A stretch of 64,000 nucleotides of DNA from Pseudomonadota bacterium (GTDB lineage: Bacteria > Pseudomonadota > Gammaproteobacteria > Pseudomonadales > Pseudohongiellaceae): NCBI GenBank assembly GCA_027621405.1, contig JAQCBT010000007.1, forward strand, positions 120,498 to 184,497, written 5' to 3'. Both the position numbers and the translations under genes were made by a program. The notes under the pieces were generated by a model that was not told where the DNA came from, did no database searches, and saw nothing but the letters and a program-made list of their open reading frames with translations. Of the stretch, positions 26,926 through 34,556 are shown piece by piece. Position 1 is the stretch's first letter; each line of letters begins with the position of its first letter.

Positions 26926-27174
26926 TCACGGTGCAAACCCACCGATGAATTGCATTGCAAGGCCGATGACAAGTAATACAAATCCGATTGCCTGCGTTCT
27001 GAATTGTCCTTTCGTATCACTGATTAGTTCGTCTACTGCGTACTGAATATGGTCTAGATCAGTCTTGTGCTTCATGATCTTCCGGCTTGCTTTCCAGGCC
27101 GAAACCACCAAAGTAGCCGCCCCAACTATTTCTAAAATGATTCCAGCTTGACCAATTAGCCAGTAGCTCGGCAT
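26926..27174 (-). CDS. Small two-span membrane protein of unknown function
   Basis: 82 residues with hydrophobic segments at both ends (about residues 8-26 and 62-78) and a charged middle (KIMKHKTDLDHIQYAVDEL). No homologue recognised. It lies 84 bases upstream of the glycine-zipper gene on the same strand, so the two could share a transcript. Confidence 0.6.
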   Translation of the reverse strand: MPSYWLIGQAGIILEIVGAATLVVSAWKASRKIMKHKTDLDHIQYAVDELISDTKGQFRTQAIGFVLLVIGLAMQFIGGFAP

Positions 27175-27423
27175 CTATGTTTCCACCGTACTTTCACTTT
27201 CTGTGAGGTTGCACATTGTTCAACTATGCTATTTAACATTTGTATATGAAGACACTCTCGCTTTCTCTGAATTCCGAGGGGGTCCCCGTATCTAAACCAC
27301 AGGTTCCAGTATCTCACTGAAATAACGGGATATCCAATATTCCGCCCACACAAACCGAGCAGGCACAGATAGCTATCGAAGGGTCAAACCTCGAGCAGCG
27401 AGCGAGGGAGTCCGGGACGAGGC

Positions 27424-27484
27424 GCGGGACAATTTTGAGTGGGGAGCCTACAAACAGTAGGTGACCCGCTCAAAATTGTCCCGC
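27424..27484. repeat. Large inverted repeat with nested hairpin
   Basis: 16-bp perfect arms GCGGGACAATTTTGAG and CTCAAAATTGTCCCGC are separated by 29 bases that contain their own 5-bp hairpin (CCTAC AAACA GTAGG). CGAAGGGTCAAA at 27377-27388 is shared with the element near 45.1 kb, suggesting an element family. It could be a mobile non-coding element or a structured RNA. Confidence 0.75.
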
Positions 27485-27527
27485 AACGAAGGCATGGGCT
27501 TCCGCAGCCGCTGCGTCCCGGGCACAA

Positions 27528-27554
27528 AAAAGCCGGGTCATGGACCCGGCTTTT
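27528..27554 (-). terminator. Rho-independent terminator of the copper monooxygenase gene
   Basis: A 12-bp stem AAAAGCCGGGTC / GACCCGGCTTTT with a 3-base loop. On the minus strand it is followed by a run of six T, so it matches the gene that ends at 27587. Confidence 0.9.
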
Positions 27555-27564
27555 GATCTGGCAA

Positions 27565-27595
27565 GATGACTAAAAAGCTTCGCTTTTTAGTCATC
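27565..27595 (-). terminator. Hairpin overlapping the stop codon
   Basis: GATGACTAAAAAG pairs perfectly with CTTTTTAGTCATC (13 bp, 5-base loop). The stop codon TAA at 27587-27589 lies inside the stem. It could stabilise the mRNA end or affect termination together with the terminator 10 bases further on. Confidence 0.7.
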
Positions 27596-29290
27596 TCCAC
27601 CTTGATTCGCAATTTTATAATTCACTGCGCCGAAGAACATCTCATCCCAACTCTCATTCCCCCAATCCACAGCCCGATCAGGATCAGGATTGGCAGGATT
27701 CTGCGCAGAGTTATCGAATGCACCAACCGCAGTAATCACCGTGCCAGCAGGCACAAACTTAGGCTCTTCGTACTGATAAGCCAGCTGCCAGTTGTAGTTG
27801 TACTTGGCGATGTTGATCAGCTCTTCGCGAGTGCCATCGGGGTAGTCCGCATAGAAACGCATGTACTTGCCGCGGAAGTGCATGTGCGGCGTGAAGCTGT
27901 ACAAGTGCGCATCCTTGGCAATGGTGATCTTTGAAGTCTGCTCAAACTGTGGATCGTGGGGCGGAATCGTGGTCCACGTGTTGGGGAAGATGCAGGCACA
28001 GTTGCCGGACATTCTCTCCGACGGTGGCTGGTCTTCCGGGTAGAACCATACACCGACCTGGCTGCGGTCGGTGGTTTCCTTGCCGTAAGGTGTGTAGTGC
28101 ATGTTCAGGTGCAGGATTGAACCGGCCTTGATCAGGCCGCCGGTGTCTTCCGGATTCATTTCCTGCACGAAGCCGGGGATGTAGGCCGCGATGTTGGCCT
28201 TGTCCGGGTGGCTTGGTCCGCCAAGGAAACCGCGGCCGTCTTCACCGGGGAAGTCCAGGCGGTTCACCGTGTGATGTAGCACCGCGCGGTCGCCGGCGAT
28301 GATCTGGCTCGCTTTCATCCAGCGATCGGTTGGCATGTCGAAGTGCACTTCCACGTTCACGAATACGCCGTTACCGGTAGCGGGAACGGTGGTAGGTGGA
28401 ATATCAAGGATCATATCTGGCTCGCCGTAGGCCCACTTGGACTCCGGCCATTCCAGGTTCATCAATGGGTCTTCGGTGCCGTCGCGCGGCGCACCGGCTT
28501 CGGTCCAGGCGATGATGTTACGGATGTCTTCGTCGGAGACCAGGCGGTCGTTCATGAACTCACCGATGTGGCCATCGATGGCGCCCGGTGGCATGCGACG
28601 GGTCATCAACACTTCGCGAATCATGGGGGACCAGCCCTGTACCATGGCATGGCTATCCATGGCGAATGGGGCAACGCCGCCTTCGCGATGGCATTCGGCA
28701 CATTGTGCTGCCAGTACCGGTGCGATGTCGGCTACATAGGAAGGCACGGTGCGCTCGGGGTAAGTGATAGGGTCGCCATTAACCGCGACCTCCGGTGTGC
28801 TCACTGCGTTGCCGTCGAGGATCTCGGCGATGGCCTTGTCGGCACCGTCCACGTTTCCGCGGTAGGTGACCACGAAGCGGTCAGGATCGAACAACAACAC
28901 CTGGCCCGCGTGGGTGATACCCAGGGACTCGGAGATAATGCGCGCGTCATCCATCAATACGGGGATGTCGACACCGTACTCGGCCAGCTTCTCACCAACC
29001 GCGTCGCGGTTGTAGCGGCCCATGGGATTGATCATGAAGAACTCGATGCCTTGCTCGTCGTACTTCGACTTCAGGGCATCGAATCCGGCAACAGCGGCTG
29101 CGGTGGCGGCGCTGTCGTTGGCCTGCACCAGCAGGGCGACGGCTGCATGGTCGTCGTACCAGCTCATGCCGTGGTGATAGCCTTTATGGTCCAGCAGAGA
29201 GAAGTCTCCCACTCTCTCCTGGGCCGCAAGGGTGCCTGACACCGTTAGCAGGGCCAGTGATGAAATCATTACGCGGCTGACTTTGTTCAC
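27587..29290 (-). CDS. Fusion: redoxin - cytochrome c - PHM-like copper monooxygenase, secreted
   Basis: Exported three-domain oxidoreductase of 567 residues. GTG 29290 has GAGGAG nine bases upstream and gives a signal peptide cleaved near TLAAQ. Residues about 28-155 form a redoxin fold in which the active cysteine has become S60. A cytochrome c domain has C197-AE-C200-H201. The C-terminal half matches the peptidylglycine monooxygenase-type (PHM) copper domain: H339-H340 and one of the histidines in HLNMHYT (about 394-398) for the first copper, H469-M-H471 and M551 for the second. All copper ligands are present, so O2-dependent hydroxylation of an unknown substrate is plausible. Confidence 0.85.
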   Translation of the reverse strand: MNKVSRVMISSLALLTVSGTLAAQERVGDFSLLDHKGYHHGMSWYDDHAAVALLVQANDSAATAAAVAGFDALKSKYDEQGIEFFMINPMGRYNRDAVGEKLAEYGVDIPVLMDDARIISESLGITHAGQVLLFDPDRFVVTYRGNVDGADKAIAEILDGNAVSTPEVAVNGDPITYPERTVPSYVADIAPVLAAQCAECHREGGVAPFAMDSHAMVQGWSPMIREVLMTRRMPPGAIDGHIGEFMNDRLVSDEDIRNIIAWTEAGAPRDGTEDPLMNLEWPESKWAYGEPDMILDIPPTTVPATGNGVFVNVEVHFDMPTDRWMKASQIIAGDRAVLHHTVNRLDFPGEDGRGFLGGPSHPDKANIAAYIPGFVQEMNPEDTGGLIKAGSILHLNMHYTPYGKETTDRSQVGVWFYPEDQPPSERMSGNCACIFPNTWTTIPPHDPQFEQTSKITIAKDAHLYSFTPHMHFRGKYMRFYADYPDGTREELINIAKYNYNWQLAYQYEEPKFVPAGTVITAVGAFDNSAQNPANPDPDRAVDWGNESWDEMFFGAVNYKIANQGGDD

Positions 29291-29475
29291 AATTGTCTCC
29301 TCAATCTCCTCAAAGCAGGGTCTGTTCGGACAGGAACAGCGGGCTTCCGGTACTCTGCCCGGATGACCTCGAGTCCCCCTTCTCAACACTATAGACTAAG
29401 AGTTATGCGAGTTGTGGTCAATAATCGGGATTTCGCCTTGCCCTGTAATTACCGTGTCTTGTCGGAGCTGTCCTC

Positions 29476-30297
29476 TCAGGTCGACTGCTGCTGGTTGGCA
29501 GCCACTAGCAGCTCCAGTAGTTTGGGGTAGAGCCGGGGATTGGCGATCAGCAGGTCCTTGTTATGGAACTGGGGATCGGCGCCCGCGGGCAGCTCACTGA
29601 AATGGCCACATTCGGCACCCGCCTCCAGGGCGATGAGGCGGGCGGCGGCGAAGTCCCAGACGCTGAGGCTCTCGTAGTAGCCATCCAACCGGCCCATGGC
29701 CAGGAAGCAGATATCAAGGGCCGCGGAGCCCAGGCGGCGGATGTCTGCGCAATGGGTGAGCACGGCCTCGACCCGCCTGATCATGGGGCCCAGGCCTTCC
29801 TTCACATAGGGAAAGCCGGTGGCGATGATGGCACGGGACAGCTCGGTCTCCCGGGCCACAGCTATGGGCTTGCCGTTACGAAAGGCGCCCTCACCCTGCA
29901 GGGCATGGAACATCTCGTCGGTAAAGGGATTGAAGACCACGGCTACCGCGACGTCGCCGCCCACAACGCAAGCAATGGAGATGGCGGACTGGTTATGGCC
30001 ATGAGCATAGTTCACGGTGCCATCGATGGGATCCACGATCCACACGTACTGCACCCGCTCCCAGATCCTGCCGGCGTCCGGCGAGGACTCCTCCGAGAGA
30101 ATCTCGTGGTCGGGGTAGCGGGCCCGGATCGCCGAGCAGATCAGCTCATCGGCCTGGAGATCGGCCTGGGTGACCAATTCCTTGCCGCCCTTGTAGTCGT
30201 GCTGGAGACCTGCGACCTCCCGCTCGTGGACGATTAGGTCGCCTGCCTGCCGGGCGATTTCCATGGCGAATTGCAGTAGTAAGGTCTTGCTGTGCAT
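29476..30297 (-). CDS. Inositol monophosphatase family protein
   Basis: Mg2+-dependent phosphatase of the IMPase/SuhB/HisN superfamily, 273 residues. Metal-binding glutamate in ILSEESS, the signature VDPIDGTVNYAHG and the C-terminal WDFAAARLIALEAG motif are all present. It is divergent from the GtrA-DprE-like operon. It could act on inositol-phosphate or another sugar phosphate; no substrate evidence here. Confidence 0.9.
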   Translation of the reverse strand: MHSKTLLLQFAMEIARQAGDLIVHEREVAGLQHDYKGGKELVTQADLQADELICSAIRARYPDHEILSEESSPDAGRIWERVQYVWIVDPIDGTVNYAHGHNQSAISIACVVGGDVAVAVVFNPFTDEMFHALQGEGAFRNGKPIAVARETELSRAIIATGFPYVKEGLGPMIRRVEAVLTHCADIRRLGSAALDICFLAMGRLDGYYESLSVWDFAAARLIALEAGAECGHFSELPAGADPQFHNKDLLIANPRLYPKLLELLVAANQQQST

Positions 30298-30350
30298 GTC
30301 TGGCTGTCCTTGTCTGTTTGGGGTTTCGGGATTTCCTGTCCTGTTGAGGA

Positions 30351-30507
30351 TAAGTGGGTGTCCTCTGGATTTCTTTGCAAGTTTTCTTCTATTTTCGCTG
30401 CAGATTGTGCGTGATTTCCTGCTCCGGACAAAGGGTCCGATTCGATTTCAGATCGCTGTAGGCCTCGTGGTTGCTGGGCTGGGGCGAAATGAGAAAAGTG
30501 GGTGTCC
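30351..30507 (+). repeat. Two copies of AAGTGGGTGTCC in the gap before the GtrA gene
   Basis: TAAGTGGGTGTCC at 30351-30363 and AAAAGTGGGTGTCC at 30494-30507, both in plus orientation. They belong to the dispersed core also seen at 60-93 and 7094-7124. They support treating 30298-30565 as intergenic rather than as an N-terminal extension of the GtrA gene. Confidence 0.65.
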
Positions 30508-30565
30508 AGAGAATGAAGTCAGGCCTTTGGCTCAGAGACTGCCTGCTGGTGCCGATAAACTCAAG

Positions 30566-30979
30566 GTGAAAAGTGCTACGATCCTGGTCCTGAAGTATTC
30601 GCTGTTTGCCACCATCGCCACCCTCGTTAACCTGGGCGCGCAGGAAGTGGTGGTGAGTGTGTACCAGGGTATGAACTCCCTGTATTTTTCTATCCTGCTC
30701 GGTACCCTGTCTGGTCTCGTGACCAAATACCAGCTGGACAAGAATTTCATCTTTGCCTATTCCACCACGTCCACGGCCCACGATCGACGCAAGTTCATTC
30801 AGTACACCGCCACCGGGTTCTTCACCACCGTGCTGTTCTGGGGCGCTGAGTTGTTTGCCGAGTATCTCTTCGGTACCAAGACTGCACGCTACACCGGCGC
30901 GGCCATCGGACTCGCCATTGGATATGTTGTAAAGTACCAACTCGATAAACGCTACGTCTTCATCCAAGAGAACCCCTGA
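30566..30979 (+). CDS. GtrA-family membrane protein (Rv3789-like position)
   Basis: Four-helix membrane protein of the GtrA family, about 137 residues. A longer frame from 30263 is rejected because it would run through two repeat motifs and add a non-family N-terminus; GTG 30566 is preferred but has no strong SD. Family segments include the first helix LVLKYSLFATIATLVNLGAQ and KYQLDKNFIF, repeated as KYQLDKRYVF at the end. The stop overlaps the next ATG (TGATG). In mycobacteria a GtrA protein (Rv3789) precedes dprE1 and is tied to decaprenyl-phospho-arabinose handling; the same order here points to a polyprenyl-phosphate sugar translocase or scaffold. Confidence 0.85.
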   Translation: MKSATILVLKYSLFATIATLVNLGAQEVVVSVYQGMNSLYFSILLGTLSGLVTKYQLDKNFIFAYSTTSTAHDRRKFIQYTATGFFTTVLFWGAELFAEYLFGTKTARYTGAAIGLAIGYVVKYQLDKRYVFIQENP

Positions 30980-32331
30980 TGCAACTCAGTGGCTGGGGTA
31001 ACTACCCCGCTGTACAGGCTGATGTCCTGGCGCCGGCCAGTGCCGCCGAACTGCAATCCCTGCTCGCCCACAATGCCTACGGAAACTGGATCTGCCGTGG
31101 TGGCGGCCGCAGCTACGGTGACAGCGCGCTAAACGGCCGGGTTGTGAGCAGTCGCTATCTCGATCACTTCCTGGATATAGATGAAGATGCCGCGACCGTG
31201 CGCTGCGGTAGCGGTGTGAGTCTCGGGCAAGTACTGGAAGTTGTCATACCTCGCGGCTTGTTTCCTCCCGTACTGCCTGGCACCAAACATGTCAGCATTG
31301 GCGGCGCCATCGCCGCCGACATTCACGGCAAGAACCATCATGTGGAAGGCAGTTTCTGCGACCACCTCGAATCCTTCAGCCTGTTGTTGGCCGACGGCAG
31401 CATCCTGCGTTGTTCGGCAGCGGAGAATGCCGGTCTGTTTCATGCCACCTGCGGCGGCATGGGGCTCACCGGTATCATTCTCGATGCCACCCTGCATCTG
31501 AACAAGGTATCAAGTGTCTCTATTAACAATCGCAGCTTCTCGGCAAAGAACCTGCAGCACTGTCTCGAGCTGCTGGATGAACACAATGCGGCGACGTATG
31601 TAGTGGCATGGCTCGATTGCCTGAAACAGGGTGAAGACCTTGGGCGCGGCATCGTCTATGTGGGCGATCATGGCGATGACGACAATCTGCAACTGGTAAA
31701 GCGTCGCGGTCTCTCGGTTCCGTTTCATACCCCGGGTTTCTTCCTCAACCGCTTCACCATGAGTCAATTCAACAATCTGTATGCGAGTTGGAACAAGGGG
31801 CGGGGCGACACCACCCTGCAGAATTACGAGCAGTTCTTCTTTCCTCTGGATAGCATTGGCAACTGGAATCGGCTGTACGGGCGAAAGGGCTTCCTGCAAT
31901 ACCAGGTGCTCGTACCTACAGAGGCAAAAGATATACTCAGCCGGATTATCAGGCGAGTGGCCGAATCCGGACAGGGTTCCTTCCTCTCGGTGCTGAAAAA
32001 ATTTGGCAAGGCCAATAACAACCCCCTGTCATTCCCAAGTGCGGGCTACACACTGACCCTGGATTTTCGCTGGCGCGAATCCCTGTTTCCCTTATTGGAT
32101 GAACTCGATGCGCTGGTTCTGGGCTGCGGCGGTCGTCACTACCTGGCCAAAGATGCGCGGCTCAGTGAAAGCGGTTTTAAAACTGGGTATCCTCGCTGGC
32201 AGGAATTTATGCAGGTGAAGGCAGAAGTGGATCCCCATAATCGGTTCGCTTCCCTGCAGTCCCAACGCCTGGGACTAACGCCTGTATCGACTTCACACTC
32301 ATCACACAAGAAGGCGGGGCCTGACAAGTGA
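30979..32331 (+). CDS. DprE1-like FAD-dependent decaprenylphosphoryl ribose 2'-oxidase
   Basis: FAD oxidoreductase of 450 residues resembling DprE1, which oxidises polyprenyl-phospho-ribose to the 2'-keto form in the inner membrane/cytoplasm. Diagnostic matches: GRSYGDSALNG and GGAIAADIHGKNHH (FAD region, H116 to H121) and the YLAKDAR lysine (K391, equivalent to K418 of M. tuberculosis DprE1). The position of benzothiazinone target C387 holds threonine (T360 in GYTLTLDF). It shares one base with the GtrA gene stop (TGATG) and overlaps the next gene by four bases, so the operon is tightly coupled. Also possible: another sugar-alcohol oxidase, but the motif match is strong. Confidence 0.9.
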   Translation: MQLSGWGNYPAVQADVLAPASAAELQSLLAHNAYGNWICRGGGRSYGDSALNGRVVSSRYLDHFLDIDEDAATVRCGSGVSLGQVLEVVIPRGLFPPVLPGTKHVSIGGAIAADIHGKNHHVEGSFCDHLESFSLLLADGSILRCSAAENAGLFHATCGGMGLTGIILDATLHLNKVSSVSINNRSFSAKNLQHCLELLDEHNAATYVVAWLDCLKQGEDLGRGIVYVGDHGDDDNLQLVKRRGLSVPFHTPGFFLNRFTMSQFNNLYASWNKGRGDTTLQNYEQFFFPLDSIGNWNRLYGRKGFLQYQVLVPTEAKDILSRIIRRVAESGQGSFLSVLKKFGKANNNPLSFPSAGYTLTLDFRWRESLFPLLDELDALVLGCGGRHYLAKDARLSESGFKTGYPRWQEFMQVKAEVDPHNRFASLQSQRLGLTPVSTSHSSHKKAGPDK

Positions 32332-33062
32332 ACGTTCTCATCATCGGCGCCGGATCGGCAATCGCAGTCGCCACTGCCCGGCTCTACGCCGCGCGGGGTT
32401 GCAGCCTGTTCCTGGTGGCGAGGAACACGCAGCGACTGGAAGAGCTGGCAAAGGATCTTGAGGTCAGAGGCGCAGCCAAAGTTGGCCAACATACACTCGA
32501 TGTACTGGAGCATGACAAGCATGCCGAGGCGGTGAGTACGGCGCGTGAATTTCTCTCATCCGTCGACATCGCCCTGATCTGTCACGGCTCGCTGCCGGAC
32601 CAGGCGATTACCGAGACTGACTTTGCTGCGGCCAGGCGCGAGCTGGATGTTAACGGCCTGTCGGTGATCTCGCTCATTACCCTGTTGTCCGCCCTCATGA
32701 AGGAACAGGGTGCTGGCACCCTGGCCGTGGTCACCTCGGTGGCCGGCGACCGCGGGCGCCAACCCAATTTCGTATATGGTGCGGCCAAGTCCATGGTATC
32801 CACCTACCTGCAGGGTCTGCGTGGTCGACTGCTACCCCACGGTGTGCATGTGATAGACATCCGCCCCGGCCTCGTGGATTCACCCATGACCGCCCGCTTC
32901 GAGAAGGGCGTGCTGTGGTCGACCCCGGAACTGGTGGCCGGCAACATCGTCAAGGCCATCGACCGCAAGCGTCATACTGTGTACACCCCGGGTTACTGGC
33001 GCATCATCATGGCCATCGTACGTTCGATTCCGGACGTGGTTTTCAAACGCCTCAAGTTTTAG
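32328..33062 (+). CDS. DprE2-like SDR reductase
   Basis: Short-chain dehydrogenase of 244 residues, expected to reduce the keto intermediate made by the DprE1-like enzyme to give polyprenyl-phospho-arabinose. NAD(P) motif LIIGAGSAIAVATARLYA, catalytic serine in TSVAGDRGR, YxxxK in FVYGAAKS. The SVAGDRG-PNFVYG segment resembles DprE2 proteins. The GTG start overlaps the previous TGA by four bases, the same coupling as in mycobacterial operons. Confidence 0.9.
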   Translation: MNVLIIGAGSAIAVATARLYAARGCSLFLVARNTQRLEELAKDLEVRGAAKVGQHTLDVLEHDKHAEAVSTAREFLSSVDIALICHGSLPDQAITETDFAAARRELDVNGLSVISLITLLSALMKEQGAGTLAVVTSVAGDRGRQPNFVYGAAKSMVSTYLQGLRGRLLPHGVHVIDIRPGLVDSPMTARFEKGVLWSTPELVAGNIVKAIDRKRHTVYTPGYWRIIMAIVRSIPDVVFKRLKF

Positions 33063-33089
33063 CTTCCCGATCCCGGATTACTCTCAGCC

Positions 33090-34511
33090 TTGTCCCCTAC
33101 CCATAACCAGCTTCCTCTGTTCGTTGACCTCGACGGCACCCTGATCAAGTCGGACCTCAGCGTGGAATCCCTGCTGTGTCTGTTGAAGCGCAACCCACTG
33201 TACATGCTTGTGTTGCCGTTGTGGCTTCTTAAGGGGCTCGCTCATCTGAAGCAAAAGATTGCCGAGCGCGTCGACCTGGATACCAGCAGGCTGATAGTGA
33301 ATGAAGAGTTCATGGCCTATCTCAGGCAGCAGAAAGAAAGGGGCAGGTCGCTCACATTGATCTCGGCCTCGAACCAGAAGTACGTGGATGCTGTGGCCGC
33401 CCAATCCGGTTTGTTCACCAGGAGTATAGGCAGTTCCGACAGCGATAACCTGAAAGGCAGGCACAAGCTGGCCAGGATCGAGGAACTGACAGGCAAGCAG
33501 GCCTTCGCCTACGCGGGCAATTCGGCGGCAGATATCCCGCTGTGGCAAGCCGCGACGGAGGTGATCAAAGTGAATTGCAGCGCCGACCTGTTCCGGGCAA
33601 ACGGATCGTCCCAGAGCGAACTGCAATTCGACTCGCCAGCGCCCTGGCTACCGCAACTGTGGCGCGCCATGCGTCCCCATCAGTGGCTAAAGAACGGTCT
33701 CATCTTCGTGCCCCTGATCCTGGCCCATCGCATTAATGAATTGCCGCTGGCCTTCGCTGCCTTGCTGGCCTTCTTCAGCTTCAGCCTGTGCGCCTCCAGC
33801 GTGTACCTGCTGAACGACCTGCTGGACCTGGACAGCGACCGGCGCCATGCCACGAAATGCAGTCGCCCTCTTGCCGCGGGCACCCTGCCCCTGGTCACTG
33901 CCTTACTGGCAGCGCCACTGTTATTGCTGCTGGCATTCGCCGTGGCAGCCCTGCTACCCATTGCCTTCCTGCAGGCATTGTTTGCGTACTGGCTGCTCAC
34001 CCTGCTCTATAGCGTGTACCTGAAATCGGTGTTCCTGCTGGACGTGGTCACTCTCGGGTTGCTTTATACCCAGCGCCTGATTGCCGGAGCCGCTGTGGTG
34101 GGTGTCATCGCGTCACCGTGGCTGCTGGCGTTTTCCTTCTGTATGTTCCTCGGACTGGCCCTGGTGAAACGGGTAACGGAGGTGCAGGATGCCAGCGGCG
34201 AAGACAGTGTCCCAGGGCGGGCCTACAAGCCTTCCCAGCGCTCCCTGCTTACCATTACCGGCGTGTCGGCAAACTTCGTCGCGGTGCTGGTGTTCGCCTT
34301 CTATATCTATGCACCGGAAACCACCGCGCTATACAGTTCGCCGACGATCCTGTGGGGTGTCTGTGTGCTACTGCTGATCCTGTTGATCAGGCTGTGGCAT
34401 CACGCCATTGCCGGAAAGCTGCACCACGACCCGATCCTGTTCGCGGTGAGTGACCTGCCAAGTCAGGTGCTTACGGGATTGATGTTTGTCGTGTTGTGGT
34501 TGGCCATCTAA
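33090..34511 (+). CDS. HAD phosphatase - UbiA prenyltransferase fusion (DPPR synthase-like)
   Basis: Two-domain protein of 473 residues. Residues about 1-190 form a HAD hydrolase with catalytic aspartates D13 and D15 (VDLDGTL), a serine motif LISASN and AYAGNSAADIP. Residues about 190-473 are a UbiA-type membrane prenyltransferase with RPHQWLKN, the metal motif NDLLDLDSD and about eight helices. The RPxQWxKN signature is typical of the DPPR synthase branch (Rv3806c), which joins a pentose phosphate to polyprenyl phosphate; the HAD half could supply the dephosphorylation done by Rv3807c in mycobacteria. TTG start; no strong SD. It follows the DprE2-like gene by 27 bases. Confidence 0.88.
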   Translation: MSPTHNQLPLFVDLDGTLIKSDLSVESLLCLLKRNPLYMLVLPLWLLKGLAHLKQKIAERVDLDTSRLIVNEEFMAYLRQQKERGRSLTLISASNQKYVDAVAAQSGLFTRSIGSSDSDNLKGRHKLARIEELTGKQAFAYAGNSAADIPLWQAATEVIKVNCSADLFRANGSSQSELQFDSPAPWLPQLWRAMRPHQWLKNGLIFVPLILAHRINELPLAFAALLAFFSFSLCASSVYLLNDLLDLDSDRRHATKCSRPLAAGTLPLVTALLAAPLLLLLAFAVAALLPIAFLQALFAYWLLTLLYSVYLKSVFLLDVVTLGLLYTQRLIAGAAVVGVIASPWLLAFSFCMFLGLALVKRVTEVQDASGEDSVPGRAYKPSQRSLLTITGVSANFVAVLVFAFYIYAPETTALYSSPTILWGVCVLLLILLIRLWHHAIAGKLHHDPILFAVSDLPSQVLTGLMFVVLWLAI

Positions 34512-34556
34512 GGGCTGTCTGTCTGAAACCTGCCCTTATACCTGCCAAAGGCCTGC

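Larger units (their letters stand above)
27175..27586. other. Structured intergenic region
   Basis: No credible gene over about 410 bases. It contains a large inverted repeat with an inner hairpin (27424-27484) and two terminator-like hairpins (27528-27554 and 27565-27595) belonging to the copper monooxygenase gene. A 65-codon minus-strand frame here is rejected. Confidence 0.6.

Noticed and set aside
27156..27353. 65-codon minus-strand frame
   Set aside because: No recognisable domain, overlaps the start of the 82-residue membrane protein gene and is rich in rare-looking residues; likely chance.
28343..29239. 298-codon plus-strand frame opposite the copper monooxygenase gene
   Set aside because: Antisense shadow; composition rich in H, V, G and no motif.
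30263..30565. Longer N-terminus for the GtrA protein
   Set aside because: It runs through two copies of a dispersed intergenic repeat and gives a sequence unlike GtrA proteins.
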